A stretch of 45,912 nucleotides of DNA from Gammaproteobacteria bacterium (lineage in GTDB: Bacteria; Pseudomonadota; Gammaproteobacteria; Steroidobacterales; Woeseiaceae), in NCBI GenBank assembly GCA_018677555.1, contig JAHHOT010000043.1:1-45912 (forward strand). The letters run 5' to 3'. Below the pieces are notes generated by a model that was not told the origin of the DNA, searched no databases, and worked only from the letters and a program-made list of their open reading frames with translations. The translations under genes and the position numbers were made by a program. The stretch's first letter is position 1. Each line of letters starts with the position of its first letter. Shown here piece by piece: positions 8,835-24,322 of this stretch.

Positions 8835-10537
8835 TTTCGTGCCGGCCCGAATAACTCATCCAGTGTCGGCGGCGGCTCGTCGGTGTCGAGTTTGCCGGAC
8901 TTGAGACGCGCAACATAGTCGCGGTAAGCGCGCATCGCCTGGTAGCCGAATATCCACAGTATCGGCAGGTTCGTGTAAATGATGACGCCCAGCCCGATGC
9001 CGGTCAGGTTGTCGAGGTCGGCGCTGGTCTTGATGTGCCCCAGGGTGGCGACGAAGGTCAACAAGCAATAAACGACGTTGAACGCGGGTATCCATTTTTC
9101 ACCGGCAATATAGGTCACGCCCTGCTCGCCGTAGTATCCCCAGGCGATGATCGTCGATATCGCGAACAGCCACGACGCGATGGTGATCAGCCATTTGCCG
9201 AGCCCGGGCGTCACCGTGTCGAATGCTTTGGCCGTGAGCGTTGCACCAACGTGATCCTTGTAAAACCCGTCGCTGGTGAAGCGCGGCTTCTCCGTGCCAC
9301 TGTAGTCTTGCCAGGTGATGACAAATTCGTTGCCGACCGCCGCAACGCTGCCCGCTATGCGATGACGTGAATGGCCTGTCGACGGGTTCTCCTCGCCTTC
9401 GACGATGAGCAGAACGGGTTCTGCATCGCGCCATTCGTCCCCGCTTACCCTCGTTTGCGAGAAAGACCAGTTGCTCTCACTGCCGCTGATCTGCGGCAAT
9501 GACGTGAAGCCGGCGTCCGGTGCCCGGTTCCATATACCGGTCGAGAGAATGATCAGCGCGGTGAACGTGCAAACAACGATCGTATCGATGAAGGGCTCGA
9601 GCCCCGCAACCAGGCCTTCACGCACCGGTTCATTCGTTTTTACGGCAGAATGCGCAATCGCGGACGACCCCTGCCCGGCCTCGTTTGAGAACACGGCGCG
9701 CTTCATGCCGAACAGGAATGCAGACGCGACGGTGCCCCCGATGAATGCGCCGCTGGCGTCGGTCGGCGTGAACGCCGACGTGACGATCAATGCCAGCATC
9801 GACGGAATCCTGTCGTAATGAGTGAACAGGACGAAAAAGCCGGCGATAACATAGAAAAACACCATCACCGGGACCAGTGTGCCGGCGACCGCGCCAATAC
9901 GCTTGATGCCGCCCACGATGACGGCTGCGACCACGGCCGTCAGAACTGCACCGCTGATCCAGCCCGCGACGCCAAAGTATTCATTGGTGACGTCTGCCAC
10001 GTTCCAGGCCTGGAACATGTTGCCACCGGTTATGGACGACAACATGACGCACAAACTGAAGAGCACGGCGAGCGTCTTGCCGAGCCACTTCAGCTCCGGC
10101 TTCAGCCGTGAAAATGCCTTGTCGGCAACCCACATCGGGCCGCCATGCGGGTTGTCGGGATCGTGCGTGTTGCGGTACAGCATCGACAGCGTCACTTCGG
10201 TGAGCTTTATCGACATGCCCATTATGGCGACGATCCACATCCAGAAAATCGCCCCGGGACCGCCCAGCGTGATGGCCAGCGCGACGCCGCCAATGTTGCC
10301 CAGGCCCACGGTGCCGGAGAGGGCAGCCGACAGCGCCTGGAAATGGTTGATGGCTCCGGGATCCGATGGGTCGCTATAGGCACCGCGCAGCACCTTCGGA
10401 CCGTGCGAAAGCGCGCGGTACTGGCAGAAACCGCTCCAGACCGTAAACAGCACACCGGTGCCGGCGATGACATAGATCCAGGTCTCGTTCCAGAGTACGG
10501 CGTTGATCGTCGCCAGTATCGAACTCAGGTCGCCCAT
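8831..10537 (-). CDS. Alanine/glycine:cation symporter (AGCS) family protein with an inserted soluble segment
   Basis: GTVGLGNIGGVALAITLGGPGAIFWMW and GMKRAVFSNEAGQGSSAIAHSAVKTNEPVREGLVAGLEPFIDTIVVCT are AGCS signatures. Confidence 0.93.
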   Translation of the reverse strand: MGDLSSILATINAVLWNETWIYVIAGTGVLFTVWSGFCQYRALSHGPKVLRGAYSDPSDPGAINHFQALSAALSGTVGLGNIGGVALAITLGGPGAIFWMWIVAIMGMSIKLTEVTLSMLYRNTHDPDNPHGGPMWVADKAFSRLKPELKWLGKTLAVLFSLCVMLSSITGGNMFQAWNVADVTNEYFGVAGWISGAVLTAVVAAVIVGGIKRIGAVAGTLVPVMVFFYVIAGFFVLFTHYDRIPSMLALIVTSAFTPTDASGAFIGGTVASAFLFGMKRAVFSNEAGQGSSAIAHSAVKTNEPVREGLVAGLEPFIDTIVVCTFTALIILSTGIWNRAPDAGFTSLPQISGSESNWSFSQTRVSGDEWRDAEPVLLIVEGEENPSTGHSRHRIAGSVAAVGNEFVITWQDYSGTEKPRFTSDGFYKDHVGATLTAKAFDTVTPGLGKWLITIASWLFAISTIIAWGYYGEQGVTYIAGEKWIPAFNVVYCLLTFVATLGHIKTSADLDNLTGIGLGVIIYTNLPILWIFGYQAMRAYRDYVARLKSGKLDTDEPPPTLDELFGPARN

Positions 10538-10578
10538 CTAAACCCCCCGGTTGATGTGCACGCGGACGCAGTGTTTTC

Positions 10579-11868
10579 TCAGGCTGCTTCCAATATCGCG
10601 GTTACGCCCATGCCGCCGGCGGTGCAAACCGACATCAGGCCGCGGCCCGATCCTTTGTTCTGCAACAGCTTGGCCATCGTTGCGACGACGCGCGCACCGG
10701 TCGCGGCGAACGGGTGACCTATGGCTATGCTGCCACCCTTGGTATTGAGCCTGGTGAGATCGATCGGCCCCAGCGCGCCGGTCCGACCGAGTTTTTCCCG
10801 GCAGAATTTTTCCGATTGCCAGGCCTTTAACGTTGCGATGGTCTGTGCCGCGAATGCTTCGTGAATTTCGTAGAAGTCGAAATCCTGCAACGCCAACTGC
10901 GCGTCGTTGAGCATGTCGGATACGGCGTAAGCCGGCGCCATCAATAATCCGTCGACGTCGATGAAATTCACGGCGGCGACCTTCGCAAAGGTAAGCCACG
11001 CGGCAACCGGCAAGTTCTTTCTCCTTGCCCATTCCTCCGATCCCAGTAACACCGCGGCGGCACCGTCGGTGAGCGGCGTGCTGTTGCCCGCCGTCATCGT
11101 TCCGTTGCCACTTTTTCGGTCGAACACGGGTTTGAGCTGGGCAAGTTTTTCGACGCTCGTGTCGCGCCGGATGTTGTTGTCCTCTTCAGCCCCTTTGTAA
11201 GGCACAACGAGATCGTCGTAGAAGCCGGCATCGTAGGCGGCTGCCGCTTTCATGTGGCTGGCGAGAGCCAGCTGATCCTGGTGTTCACGCCCGACCTCGA
11301 ACTCTTTGGCGGTAATTTCCGTGCTTTCGCCCATGGACAGGCCGGTGCGCGGCTCGACGACGCCGGGCAGCTTCGGCTTGAAGTGCCGTGGCCGCAATCC
11401 AAACCACGGTTTGACGCTCTGCCAGAAGGAACGGCCGCGGCCGCTCGCCAGCAGAAGCCGGCGATACTCGTCGGCATAAACGATCGGTGCATCGCTGATC
11501 GAGTCGGTGCCGCCAGCTATTCCGGATTCGATCTGGCCCAGTGCGATTTTATTGGCAATGAGTATGCAGGCTTCGATGCTGGTGCCGCAGGCACGCTGCA
11601 GATCCATGCCGGGCGTGCGCGGAGAAAGGCCGGAGCCGATCACGGACTCGCGCGCAAGATTCCAGTCGTCCGAATGCTTCAGCACAGCGCCAAGGGCGAC
11701 ATCGCCCAGCGTCTGTCCCCGCAGGTCGTATTTGTTCACGAGCGCCCCCAGCGTTTCGGTCATCATGTCCTGGTTCGAACACTCGGTATAAATCGAATTG
11801 GCGCGACAGAAGGGGATTCGCGTTCCCCCTATGACAGCGACCCTGATCGATTTGCCGTCGTGCAACAT
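10579..11868 (-). CDS. Acetyl-CoA C-acetyltransferase / thiolase
   Basis: MDLQRACGTSIEA, YEIHEAFAAQ, GGSIAIGHPFAATGARVV and CTAGGMGVTAILE are thiolase active-site blocks. Confidence 0.94.
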   Translation of the reverse strand: MLHDGKSIRVAVIGGTRIPFCRANSIYTECSNQDMMTETLGALVNKYDLRGQTLGDVALGAVLKHSDDWNLARESVIGSGLSPRTPGMDLQRACGTSIEACILIANKIALGQIESGIAGGTDSISDAPIVYADEYRRLLLASGRGRSFWQSVKPWFGLRPRHFKPKLPGVVEPRTGLSMGESTEITAKEFEVGREHQDQLALASHMKAAAAYDAGFYDDLVVPYKGAEEDNNIRRDTSVEKLAQLKPVFDRKSGNGTMTAGNSTPLTDGAAAVLLGSEEWARRKNLPVAAWLTFAKVAAVNFIDVDGLLMAPAYAVSDMLNDAQLALQDFDFYEIHEAFAAQTIATLKAWQSEKFCREKLGRTGALGPIDLTRLNTKGGSIAIGHPFAATGARVVATMAKLLQNKGSGRGLMSVCTAGGMGVTAILEAA

Positions 11869-12023
11869 GCGTATCTCCCGGTTGTTATTGTTGGGTTGCT
11901 ACGGCCCTGGATTGGTTGGCAACTTTACACCATTGACCGGATCAAGCGTATTGCCGCCTGGCCCGGACGGGCGTTAAGGGTCGATAACGGCTAAAGTGCC
12001 TGCTTTTCCGATTCGAGAATACG

Positions 12024-13406
12024 GTGGATCCGGCGCAACCAAAGCAAAGGTGGCAACGCGAGATACGCGGGTTGATGCGCATCGCCGGTCCGCTGCTGGT
12101 CAATTTTATTGCCGTTGCGGCAATCCATTTCGCCGACGCTGTCATGTCCGGTCGCATAGGGCCGGAAACGATGGCCGCGGTGGCCGTCGGTGGCAGCCTG
12201 TGGATGGTCGGCTTCACCGCGTGCCTCGGGATCGTAATGTCCGTGTCACCGATCGTTTCGCGACGATTCGGCGCGGGCGAGTTTTCGACCATTGGACGCT
12301 ACACGCGCCAGGGCCTCATTCTCGGTCAGCTGATGGCGCTGATCCAGCTTGCGCTCGTGCAATTGTTTATCGAGCCTGTGCTGGTCGCGCTCGGTATCTC
12401 CGAGGAATTTCGCGAACTCACGGTTGGCTATGTCAAGGCAATCAGCTGGGGGCTGCCCGCTATCGCGGGCTTCCTCGTGTTTCGCTTCACCACCGAAGGC
12501 ATCGGCTTCACCCGGCCGATCATGTACATCTCGCTGCTGTCGGTGCTGACGAACGTGGCTGGAAACTACATCTTCATGTTCGGCAAATTCGGTGTTCCGG
12601 CGATGGGCGCCGTGGGCTGCGGCATCTCCAGTGCGATCACCATGTGGGTCATGCTGATTGCAATTGCCGGCTACATGTATCGACATCCCCGTTACCGTCC
12701 GCTGGAAATCTTCCACATGATGACGCGGGTGCGCCTGCCGCTGATACGCGAAATGCTCGCGCTGGGTGTTCCGATCGCGATAACGATGCTCGCCGAAACG
12801 GGACTGTTCTCGGCGGTCTCGGTGCTGATGGGTACGCGCGGCGCTACCGTCGCAGCGTCACACCAGATCGCATTGAACGTGACCTCGACGATCTTCATGA
12901 TTCCGCTTGCGTTGAGCGGCGCGATTACGGTGCGCGTCGGGCACGCGCTCGGCGCAAAGGATGCCGCGGCCGCGCGCTACAGCGGATGGATTGGCATCGG
13001 CATTGCCGGCACCTTCATGTTCTGTTCCGCGATCGCGGTGCTGATCTTTCGTGAAGCCGTTGTCGGGATTTATTCGCCCGACGCGGCCGTCCAGGCTATT
13101 GCCATCAACCTGCTGTTCATGGCGGCGATCTTCCAGGTTGCGGATGGCATTCAGATAAGCGCGGCCGGTGCGCTGCGCGGTTACAAGGACACCCGCGTGC
13201 CGATGGTCATCAATACCTTTGCCTTCTGGGTGCTTGCTTTTCCGCTCGCCTACATGGCGACAATCACCTATCGGTCGCCACCCCAGTACATCTGGGGCGC
13301 CTTTGTGCTTGGACTGACTGTCTCCGCAATCATGCTGAGCCTGCGATACAGGCACATTTCCGGGCGTGAGTATTTGGCGGCGCTAGCGGGTGAGCCGGCG
13401 CGGTAG
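12024..13406 (+). CDS. MATE family efflux transporter (NorM-like)
   Basis: 460 aa, 12-TM-like; IAGPLLVNFIAVAAIHFADAVMSGRIGPETMAAVAVGGSLW; ATVAASHQIALNVTSTIFMIPLALSGAITVRVGHALGAK. Confidence 0.93.
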   Translation: MDPAQPKQRWQREIRGLMRIAGPLLVNFIAVAAIHFADAVMSGRIGPETMAAVAVGGSLWMVGFTACLGIVMSVSPIVSRRFGAGEFSTIGRYTRQGLILGQLMALIQLALVQLFIEPVLVALGISEEFRELTVGYVKAISWGLPAIAGFLVFRFTTEGIGFTRPIMYISLLSVLTNVAGNYIFMFGKFGVPAMGAVGCGISSAITMWVMLIAIAGYMYRHPRYRPLEIFHMMTRVRLPLIREMLALGVPIAITMLAETGLFSAVSVLMGTRGATVAASHQIALNVTSTIFMIPLALSGAITVRVGHALGAKDAAAARYSGWIGIGIAGTFMFCSAIAVLIFREAVVGIYSPDAAVQAIAINLLFMAAIFQVADGIQISAAGALRGYKDTRVPMVINTFAFWVLAFPLAYMATITYRSPPQYIWGAFVLGLTVSAIMLSLRYRHISGREYLAALAGEPAR

Positions 13407-13412
13407 TCGCGA

Positions 13413-14120
13413 CTAGCTTTCGCCGCTCTGCCCGAAGGATGGGGCGTCGCCCGCGAGGTATTCTTCTTCCTGCGCTGTATTCGCCCGGCCCAGCAACTTG
13501 TTGCGGTGCGGGAATCGCCCAAACTGCTCCACGATATCGGCGTGCAGGTCCGCAAACTGGGAAATGGTCTCGAAAGTTTCGCGATACGTCGGCGAAACGG
13601 CCTCCGCAAGGCGCTGGTAGACCTCGCGGGATTTTTTCTGCACTTTGCGGGATTCGGCGTGCTGCAGGGGCATATAAAAGAATGCGCGGTGAATCGGCGG
13701 AAGACCCCGGTCTTTCTTTTCCATGGCGCCCTCGACACACAGTTTGAGCGCGGCACGGTCCATCTCGAAAGCCTGTGACGTATTGCGGTAAATATTGCGG
13801 CGAAACTGGTCCAGCAGCAGGATCAACGCCAGGCATCCCTGTGGCTTGCGGGCCCAGTGATCGAGGCGGCCGCTCGACGCGCCATCAACATCCTCCGCGA
13901 ATTGTTCGGCGATTTGCCGGTCGAACTCCGGATCTTCACCGAACCAGACGTCCATGCGACCGTCTATCTGCGGTGCGCCGAGTTCCTTTTCGGCGAACCA
14001 GAATGACAGGATCGCGTCGATGCGGACCATGTCGTCGTCGGTGATCGTCGCTTCCACCGCATCGCTCAGCAATTTCACGCTCATTGTGTTGTCCGCAAGT
14101 TCCAGTGTATCCGGCTGCAT
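13413..14120 (-). CDS. DUF924 family protein
   Basis: ILSFWFAEKELG...RQIAEQFAEDVDGASSGRLDHWARKPQGCLALILLLDQFRRNIYRNTSQAFEMD...FFYMPLQHAES...RFPHRNKLLGRANTAQEEEYLA is highly characteristic of DUF924. Confidence 0.95.
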   Translation of the reverse strand: MQPDTLELADNTMSVKLLSDAVEATITDDDMVRIDAILSFWFAEKELGAPQIDGRMDVWFGEDPEFDRQIAEQFAEDVDGASSGRLDHWARKPQGCLALILLLDQFRRNIYRNTSQAFEMDRAALKLCVEGAMEKKDRGLPPIHRAFFYMPLQHAESRKVQKKSREVYQRLAEAVSPTYRETFETISQFADLHADIVEQFGRFPHRNKLLGRANTAQEEEYLAGDAPSFGQSGES

Positions 14121-14258
14121 TCTGAGACCTGGATCACAGAATGCGCTCGGCCCGACCGCTCATAGTGCTTTCTACCAGCTGACTGTACCAAAAGCTGTGC
14201 GCTGGGACCCGAAATGCCGGAGGAGGCCTTTCGGGCAGCGCGACAAGGGGCGCTATGG

Positions 14259-14702
14259 ATGCGAGCGGTACCGATCATTGCGACAAGTCTTCTCCTTGTG
14301 GCCTGCGGGGGCCCGGTTGGCGGACCGGAACAGCAATTGCGTCAGTGGATCGCGGACGCAGAGGCCGCGGCGGAAGAGAAGGATCGTCGCAAGCTTCTTT
14401 CATTGGTATCCGAACACTATATCGACGCTCGTGGCAACGACATCGACGAGATCGATCGCATGCTACGCTTCTATTTCCTGCGCCAGCAAACCGTCAACCT
14501 GGCAACGGTGGTCGACGATATCGTCGTGAGCGGGGAGACTGCCGCGGATATCAGGGTAACCATAGGTTCGATGGGCCTCGATCAATCCAGCATCGGTTTC
14601 GACGCCGATGCTTACAAGTTTCACTTCGAACTGGAGAACAACGGCGACGAATGGCTGTTGATGGGCGCGCGCTGGGCGCGGTTGGGTGACGAATTGCGCT
14701 AG
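14259..14702 (+). CDS. Hypothetical lipoprotein
   Basis: MRAVPIIATSLLLVACGGPVGG lipobox; NTF2-like feel (RQWIADAEAAAEEKDRRKLLSLVSEHYID...ELENNGDEWLLMGARW). Confidence 0.65.
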   Translation: MRAVPIIATSLLLVACGGPVGGPEQQLRQWIADAEAAAEEKDRRKLLSLVSEHYIDARGNDIDEIDRMLRFYFLRQQTVNLATVVDDIVVSGETAADIRVTIGSMGLDQSSIGFDADAYKFHFELENNGDEWLLMGARWARLGDELR

Positions 14703-14746
14703 GCGATAGCTTTGCCAGACAACATGGATCAGCGACAATCAAGGGA

Positions 14747-15265
14747 ATGCGGGGTGTGGAAATGAGGCAGAACAGAATTCGACAGGACCTGATGGCGGTA
14801 CGCAACGGTGTCGCCGTGCTCGTTGCAGCTGTGTTACTCAACGGCTGCGCGACGACCCGGGAAATGCTGCGCTCGCCGAGCGTGTCGCTGACGGATGTGG
14901 AGCTGACGCAGGCAGGCTTCGATCGGCAAACCTTCATGCTCAGTTTCAACGTGGACAACCCGAATCCTTTTCCCCTTCCGATCAAAGAGGTGCGCTACCA
15001 GATCAACCTGGCCAACGAAAAGTTCGCGAGCGGTGAAGCACAGAGCAATTTTTCGATTCCGGCAGGTGGCACCGGGGCCTTCGACCTGAGCGTCGAGATA
15101 GACCTGCTGAAGCAAGCCTCTGCGCTGCTGTCGGTCGTGCGCAGCGGCATGCGCCACCACGTCGAGTATGAACTGTACGGCAGCATGAGCGTCGATATTC
15201 CATTGGTTCAGCCGATCGCGTTCTCCAACTCGGGCTCGATACAGATCGAGGGCAAACGATTCTGA
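14747..15265 (+). CDS. LEA type 2 (LEA14/WHy-like) family lipoprotein
   Basis: LLNGCATT lipobox followed by PSVSLTDVELTQAGFDRQTFMLSFNVDNPNPFPLPIKEVRYQINLANEKFASG, typical of LEA14/WHy domains. Confidence 0.85.
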   Translation: MRGVEMRQNRIRQDLMAVRNGVAVLVAAVLLNGCATTREMLRSPSVSLTDVELTQAGFDRQTFMLSFNVDNPNPFPLPIKEVRYQINLANEKFASGEAQSNFSIPAGGTGAFDLSVEIDLLKQASALLSVVRSGMRHHVEYELYGSMSVDIPLVQPIAFSNSGSIQIEGKRF

Positions 15266-15578
15266 CCGGCTAATTGTTTCAGTCGCAACTGAGGCGCGGT
15301 GCCTGCGCGGCGCCGGTAGTTTCTGCAGAAACCTCTCTTGCTTGCCGATCGCGGCGACCGCCGCACAAATACAGTGCATTCTTGCGCTGGCTGAACTGTC
15401 GATGACTGGCATATACTCGGGGGTTCGGGTCGAAGCGAAGACGCGCAGACCAATCGCCGGTTTGCCTTTCTGACACGCCAGGGGTTGCTGGCAATCGTAG
15501 GACCCAGATCGACGTCTCAAGGATGTCTACTCTTGGATTTCGTTTTTGCGGATCGCCCTGGCGCGCCGCGGTGCATTC

Positions 15579-21447
<5,869 letters not shown>

Positions 21448-21465
21448 ACGAGCTGCCACAATCTG

Positions 21466-23508
21466 TCATCCGCTCTCGGTCGCTTTGGGGAGGCGCACGA
21501 GGAACGATACGCCGCCGTCGCGATTCACGGCGCTGACCGAACCACCGTGTCCCTCCGCAACGAGCCTAACGATGTGCAGCCCGAGGCCGAGATGCTTGCC
21601 ATGCGATTCATCGCGCAGCGAAACCATGGAGTCGAACAGTTGTGCACGCATGTTCTCGGGCAATGGCGGCCCCGGGTTGTCGACGCGGAGTTCGTAATGG
21701 GTTTCCGTGGCGGACAGCGAGATGGCGATCTCGTCATTCTCCCGGGTGAAATCGACTGCATTGTCGACGAGCTTGTCGAGCATCTGGATGATGAGCTCCG
21801 GCGATCCGGCGACCATGCTGGGTGTTGTAGTCCCGCGGTAGTCGAAGCGTCGATCCGGCCATGCGTCGGAATAGGCGGCGACGGCCGAACTGACAACCTT
21901 GTCCACGCAGAAAAGATCTGCTTCGCTGTGTTTCATCAGTTCTTCGACGCGGTTCGCCTCGCTCATGGCGTTCAGTATCTTGCGCAGGCGTTCCGTACCG
22001 TCACGGGCGCGCGCCGTGTATTCCGCTGATGTCTCGCTGAGGTCTTCATGCTCGAGATTTTCCAGGGACGAGGACACGATAGTGAGCGGCGTACGAAGCT
22101 CATGGGACAGCTTCGATGCGAGCGTCCGCAGGTACTCGTTGTATTCGCCAAGCTGCTGCAAAACCTGCGAGAAACTGCGGGACAGGTCGCCAATTTCATC
22201 CTTCGCTCCTGCGCTTGGCAGCGCGGCTCGCAGTTGCTTGTCATCGATTGCCTTTTCAGCCGCGGAACTCAAGCGGCGTATGCGAAAAGACAACCAGCTT
22301 GCGTAGCCAAGAAGCGCGGCCGCGGCGATCGCCATCGCGATCAGGGTGATTGAGACCAGGCGGGCGAGGGCCGCGTTGGTGAGGCTGAGAATTGCGGCCG
22401 TGTCCTGTTGCAGCAGCAGCGCGCCGGTCTGAACGTTCCCGGACCAGACAGGCTTTGCGACGCCGACCACGGCCCGGCCGGTACGGGAGCTGCGAAACCA
22501 GTCGACGGCGTCCTGGCCGTCGAGCGCCTGCTGTATCAACGCCCCGCTTTCGAGGCCGGACGGATCGAGCTCCGGAAGCGCCGGCTCGCTGGCGGGCTCG
22601 AGGAGTGCCCGGTAGGCCAGGCGCAACCAGCCGCTCGTCGCGTCGCCTTCCCGCGAAGCACTTCGGGACGTATTGATTTCCCCGGCCAGCGCGAGCCGCC
22701 ATCCCGAGCGGTCGGCCACGATCAGGCGCAATCCCTCCAGCGCGTAACCTTCGATCGACGATTGCAGCAGGGGCGACGGCGCAACGAACGGGCCCGGCAG
22801 GTCGCCCGTGAAGCTGGTCAGGCGAATTCCCGGGTTTTCTCTTTGTGCGGTGTTGATGACAACGAGGCCGACCCGGTCGCCGATCAACTGGCGTGGCACC
22901 CGCGCTTCGAGCCGGAAGCCGAGCGGCGTATCCTGCCAATGCGCGAGGATTCGGCGCTCGTCCGAAATATTCCCGGCGGAAACACGGCGTGGGACCAGTG
23001 GCCCTGGCGCCTCGGGTAGAAACTCGAAGGTTACGATGTTGCCGGGTTCCGTCGCGCTTACCAGCGCAACGCGATCCGAATAGCGGGCGAACGCATTGCC
23101 TGCTGCTGAATCGCGATAGACAACGTTGGAGTCAGCCGCGTCGACGAACAAGTAGAAGTAATTCCCGTACAGCGCGGCGATGTATTGAATGTTGTTGCCG
23201 GCATCAGCAAGCTGACTCAGTGATCGACTGTCGACCGGCCAGTCGTCGAAGTATCCGTCGACGATCGGCGGTCTCGACAGCGGGTGGCCGTAAATCTGGT
23301 TGGTGCCGAGACGGTTCGGCTCGTTCTGCAGTTTGAACTCCGAGTGAAACGCGGACAGCGAATCCGCAATGGCCTGGCCCGTCCGTGACAGCATTTCCTG
23401 CTGGCCTTCACGCAGCGCGGTCTCCGTTTCGCGAATGAACTGGCAGCCGGCCCAGGGCAATACGAGAATCAGCAGACTGACCAGCAGCAACTGCCTGCGC
23501 AGGTTCAT
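21466..23508 (-). CDS. Sensor histidine kinase of a proteobacterial dedicated sortase system
   Basis: KLSHELRTPLTIVSSSLENLEHE H-box and HATPase region (NAVDFTRENDEIAI...LGLGLHIVRLVAEGHGGSVSA). Periplasmic sensor domain with PPIVDGYFDDWP. Adjacent to RR, VWA target and sortase. Confidence 0.9.
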   Translation of the reverse strand: MNLRRQLLLVSLLILVLPWAGCQFIRETETALREGQQEMLSRTGQAIADSLSAFHSEFKLQNEPNRLGTNQIYGHPLSRPPIVDGYFDDWPVDSRSLSQLADAGNNIQYIAALYGNYFYLFVDAADSNVVYRDSAAGNAFARYSDRVALVSATEPGNIVTFEFLPEAPGPLVPRRVSAGNISDERRILAHWQDTPLGFRLEARVPRQLIGDRVGLVVINTAQRENPGIRLTSFTGDLPGPFVAPSPLLQSSIEGYALEGLRLIVADRSGWRLALAGEINTSRSASREGDATSGWLRLAYRALLEPASEPALPELDPSGLESGALIQQALDGQDAVDWFRSSRTGRAVVGVAKPVWSGNVQTGALLLQQDTAAILSLTNAALARLVSITLIAMAIAAAALLGYASWLSFRIRRLSSAAEKAIDDKQLRAALPSAGAKDEIGDLSRSFSQVLQQLGEYNEYLRTLASKLSHELRTPLTIVSSSLENLEHEDLSETSAEYTARARDGTERLRKILNAMSEANRVEELMKHSEADLFCVDKVVSSAVAAYSDAWPDRRFDYRGTTTPSMVAGSPELIIQMLDKLVDNAVDFTRENDEIAISLSATETHYELRVDNPGPPLPENMRAQLFDSMVSLRDESHGKHLGLGLHIVRLVAEGHGGSVSAVNRDGGVSFLVRLPKATESG

Positions 23509-24200
23509 CCCGATTCGAGCCAGCGATAGCCCATGCCGTAGACGGTTTCGACGGCGTCAAACTTGTCGTCAATTGCAAGAAACTTGCGTCGGATCCTCTT
23601 TATATGTAAGGTGATGGTGTTGTCGTCGAGCACGGCCTGTGCGGCGTCCATCAATTGCTGCCGATTCTTCACGTGACCCGGGTAGCGTGCGAGCGCGTGA
23701 ACCATCCAGAATTCGGTCAGCGTCAGCCCGACCGGCTGGTCCTGCCAGCGCACAGTCATGCGATCGAGGTCGAGTTCGAGGTCGCCTCGGGCGATGCGGC
23801 TTTCATCCGCCTGCGGTTGTTGCATCGCGTCGAGCCTGCGGAACAAAGCCGCAACCCGGGCCATCAGGTGCGGAAGACTGATGTCCTTGGTCAGGTAGTC
23901 GTCGGCACCGAGCCGCAGTCCCGATACCGCGTCAAACTCACTGTCGCGTGCGGTCAGGAAAATTATCGGCAGATCGTTTGAGCGCGCACGCAAATCCCGG
24001 CACAACACGAAGCCGCCTTCAACTTCGTCTTTCAGGTTGATGTCGATGAGGACGAGATCGGGCAAACGAGAATCGAACGCGTCCATGGCGGGTTGCCGCG
24101 AATCGTACATCTCGACGCTGTATCCCTCACGACGAAACGCAGCCGCGTAATTCTCGCGAATTGCTGCCTCGTCTTCGACGATGGCTATTCGTTTGGCCAT
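23505..24200 (-). CDS. OmpR-family response regulator of the dedicated sortase system
   Basis: MAKRIAIVEDEAAIRENYAAAFRREGY...PDLVLIDINLKDE...GADDYLTKDISLPHLMARVAALFRR plus winged-helix C-terminus. Overlaps the HK by 4 bp. Confidence 0.92.
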   Translation of the reverse strand: MAKRIAIVEDEAAIRENYAAAFRREGYSVEMYDSRQPAMDAFDSRLPDLVLIDINLKDEVEGGFVLCRDLRARSNDLPIIFLTARDSEFDAVSGLRLGADDYLTKDISLPHLMARVAALFRRLDAMQQPQADESRIARGDLELDLDRMTVRWQDQPVGLTLTEFWMVHALARYPGHVKNRQQLMDAAQAVLDDNTITLHIKRIRRKFLAIDDKFDAVETVYGMGYRWLESG

Positions 24201-24322
24201 TCCGGTCCCGCACGATCAGAAGGCCACAATTTGCCACATTACGCCGGTGTATTGCCATGAAATCGCCCCTGGCGAGGCCCAATGCGCTGCTGCAATAGAG
24301 GGCAATGAAAGGGAGGATCGAA

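Noticed and set aside
11996-13054. 352-aa plus-strand ORF overlapping the MATE gene in another frame
   Set aside because: Arg/His-rich out-of-frame translation; frame 12024-13406 carries the MATE signatures.
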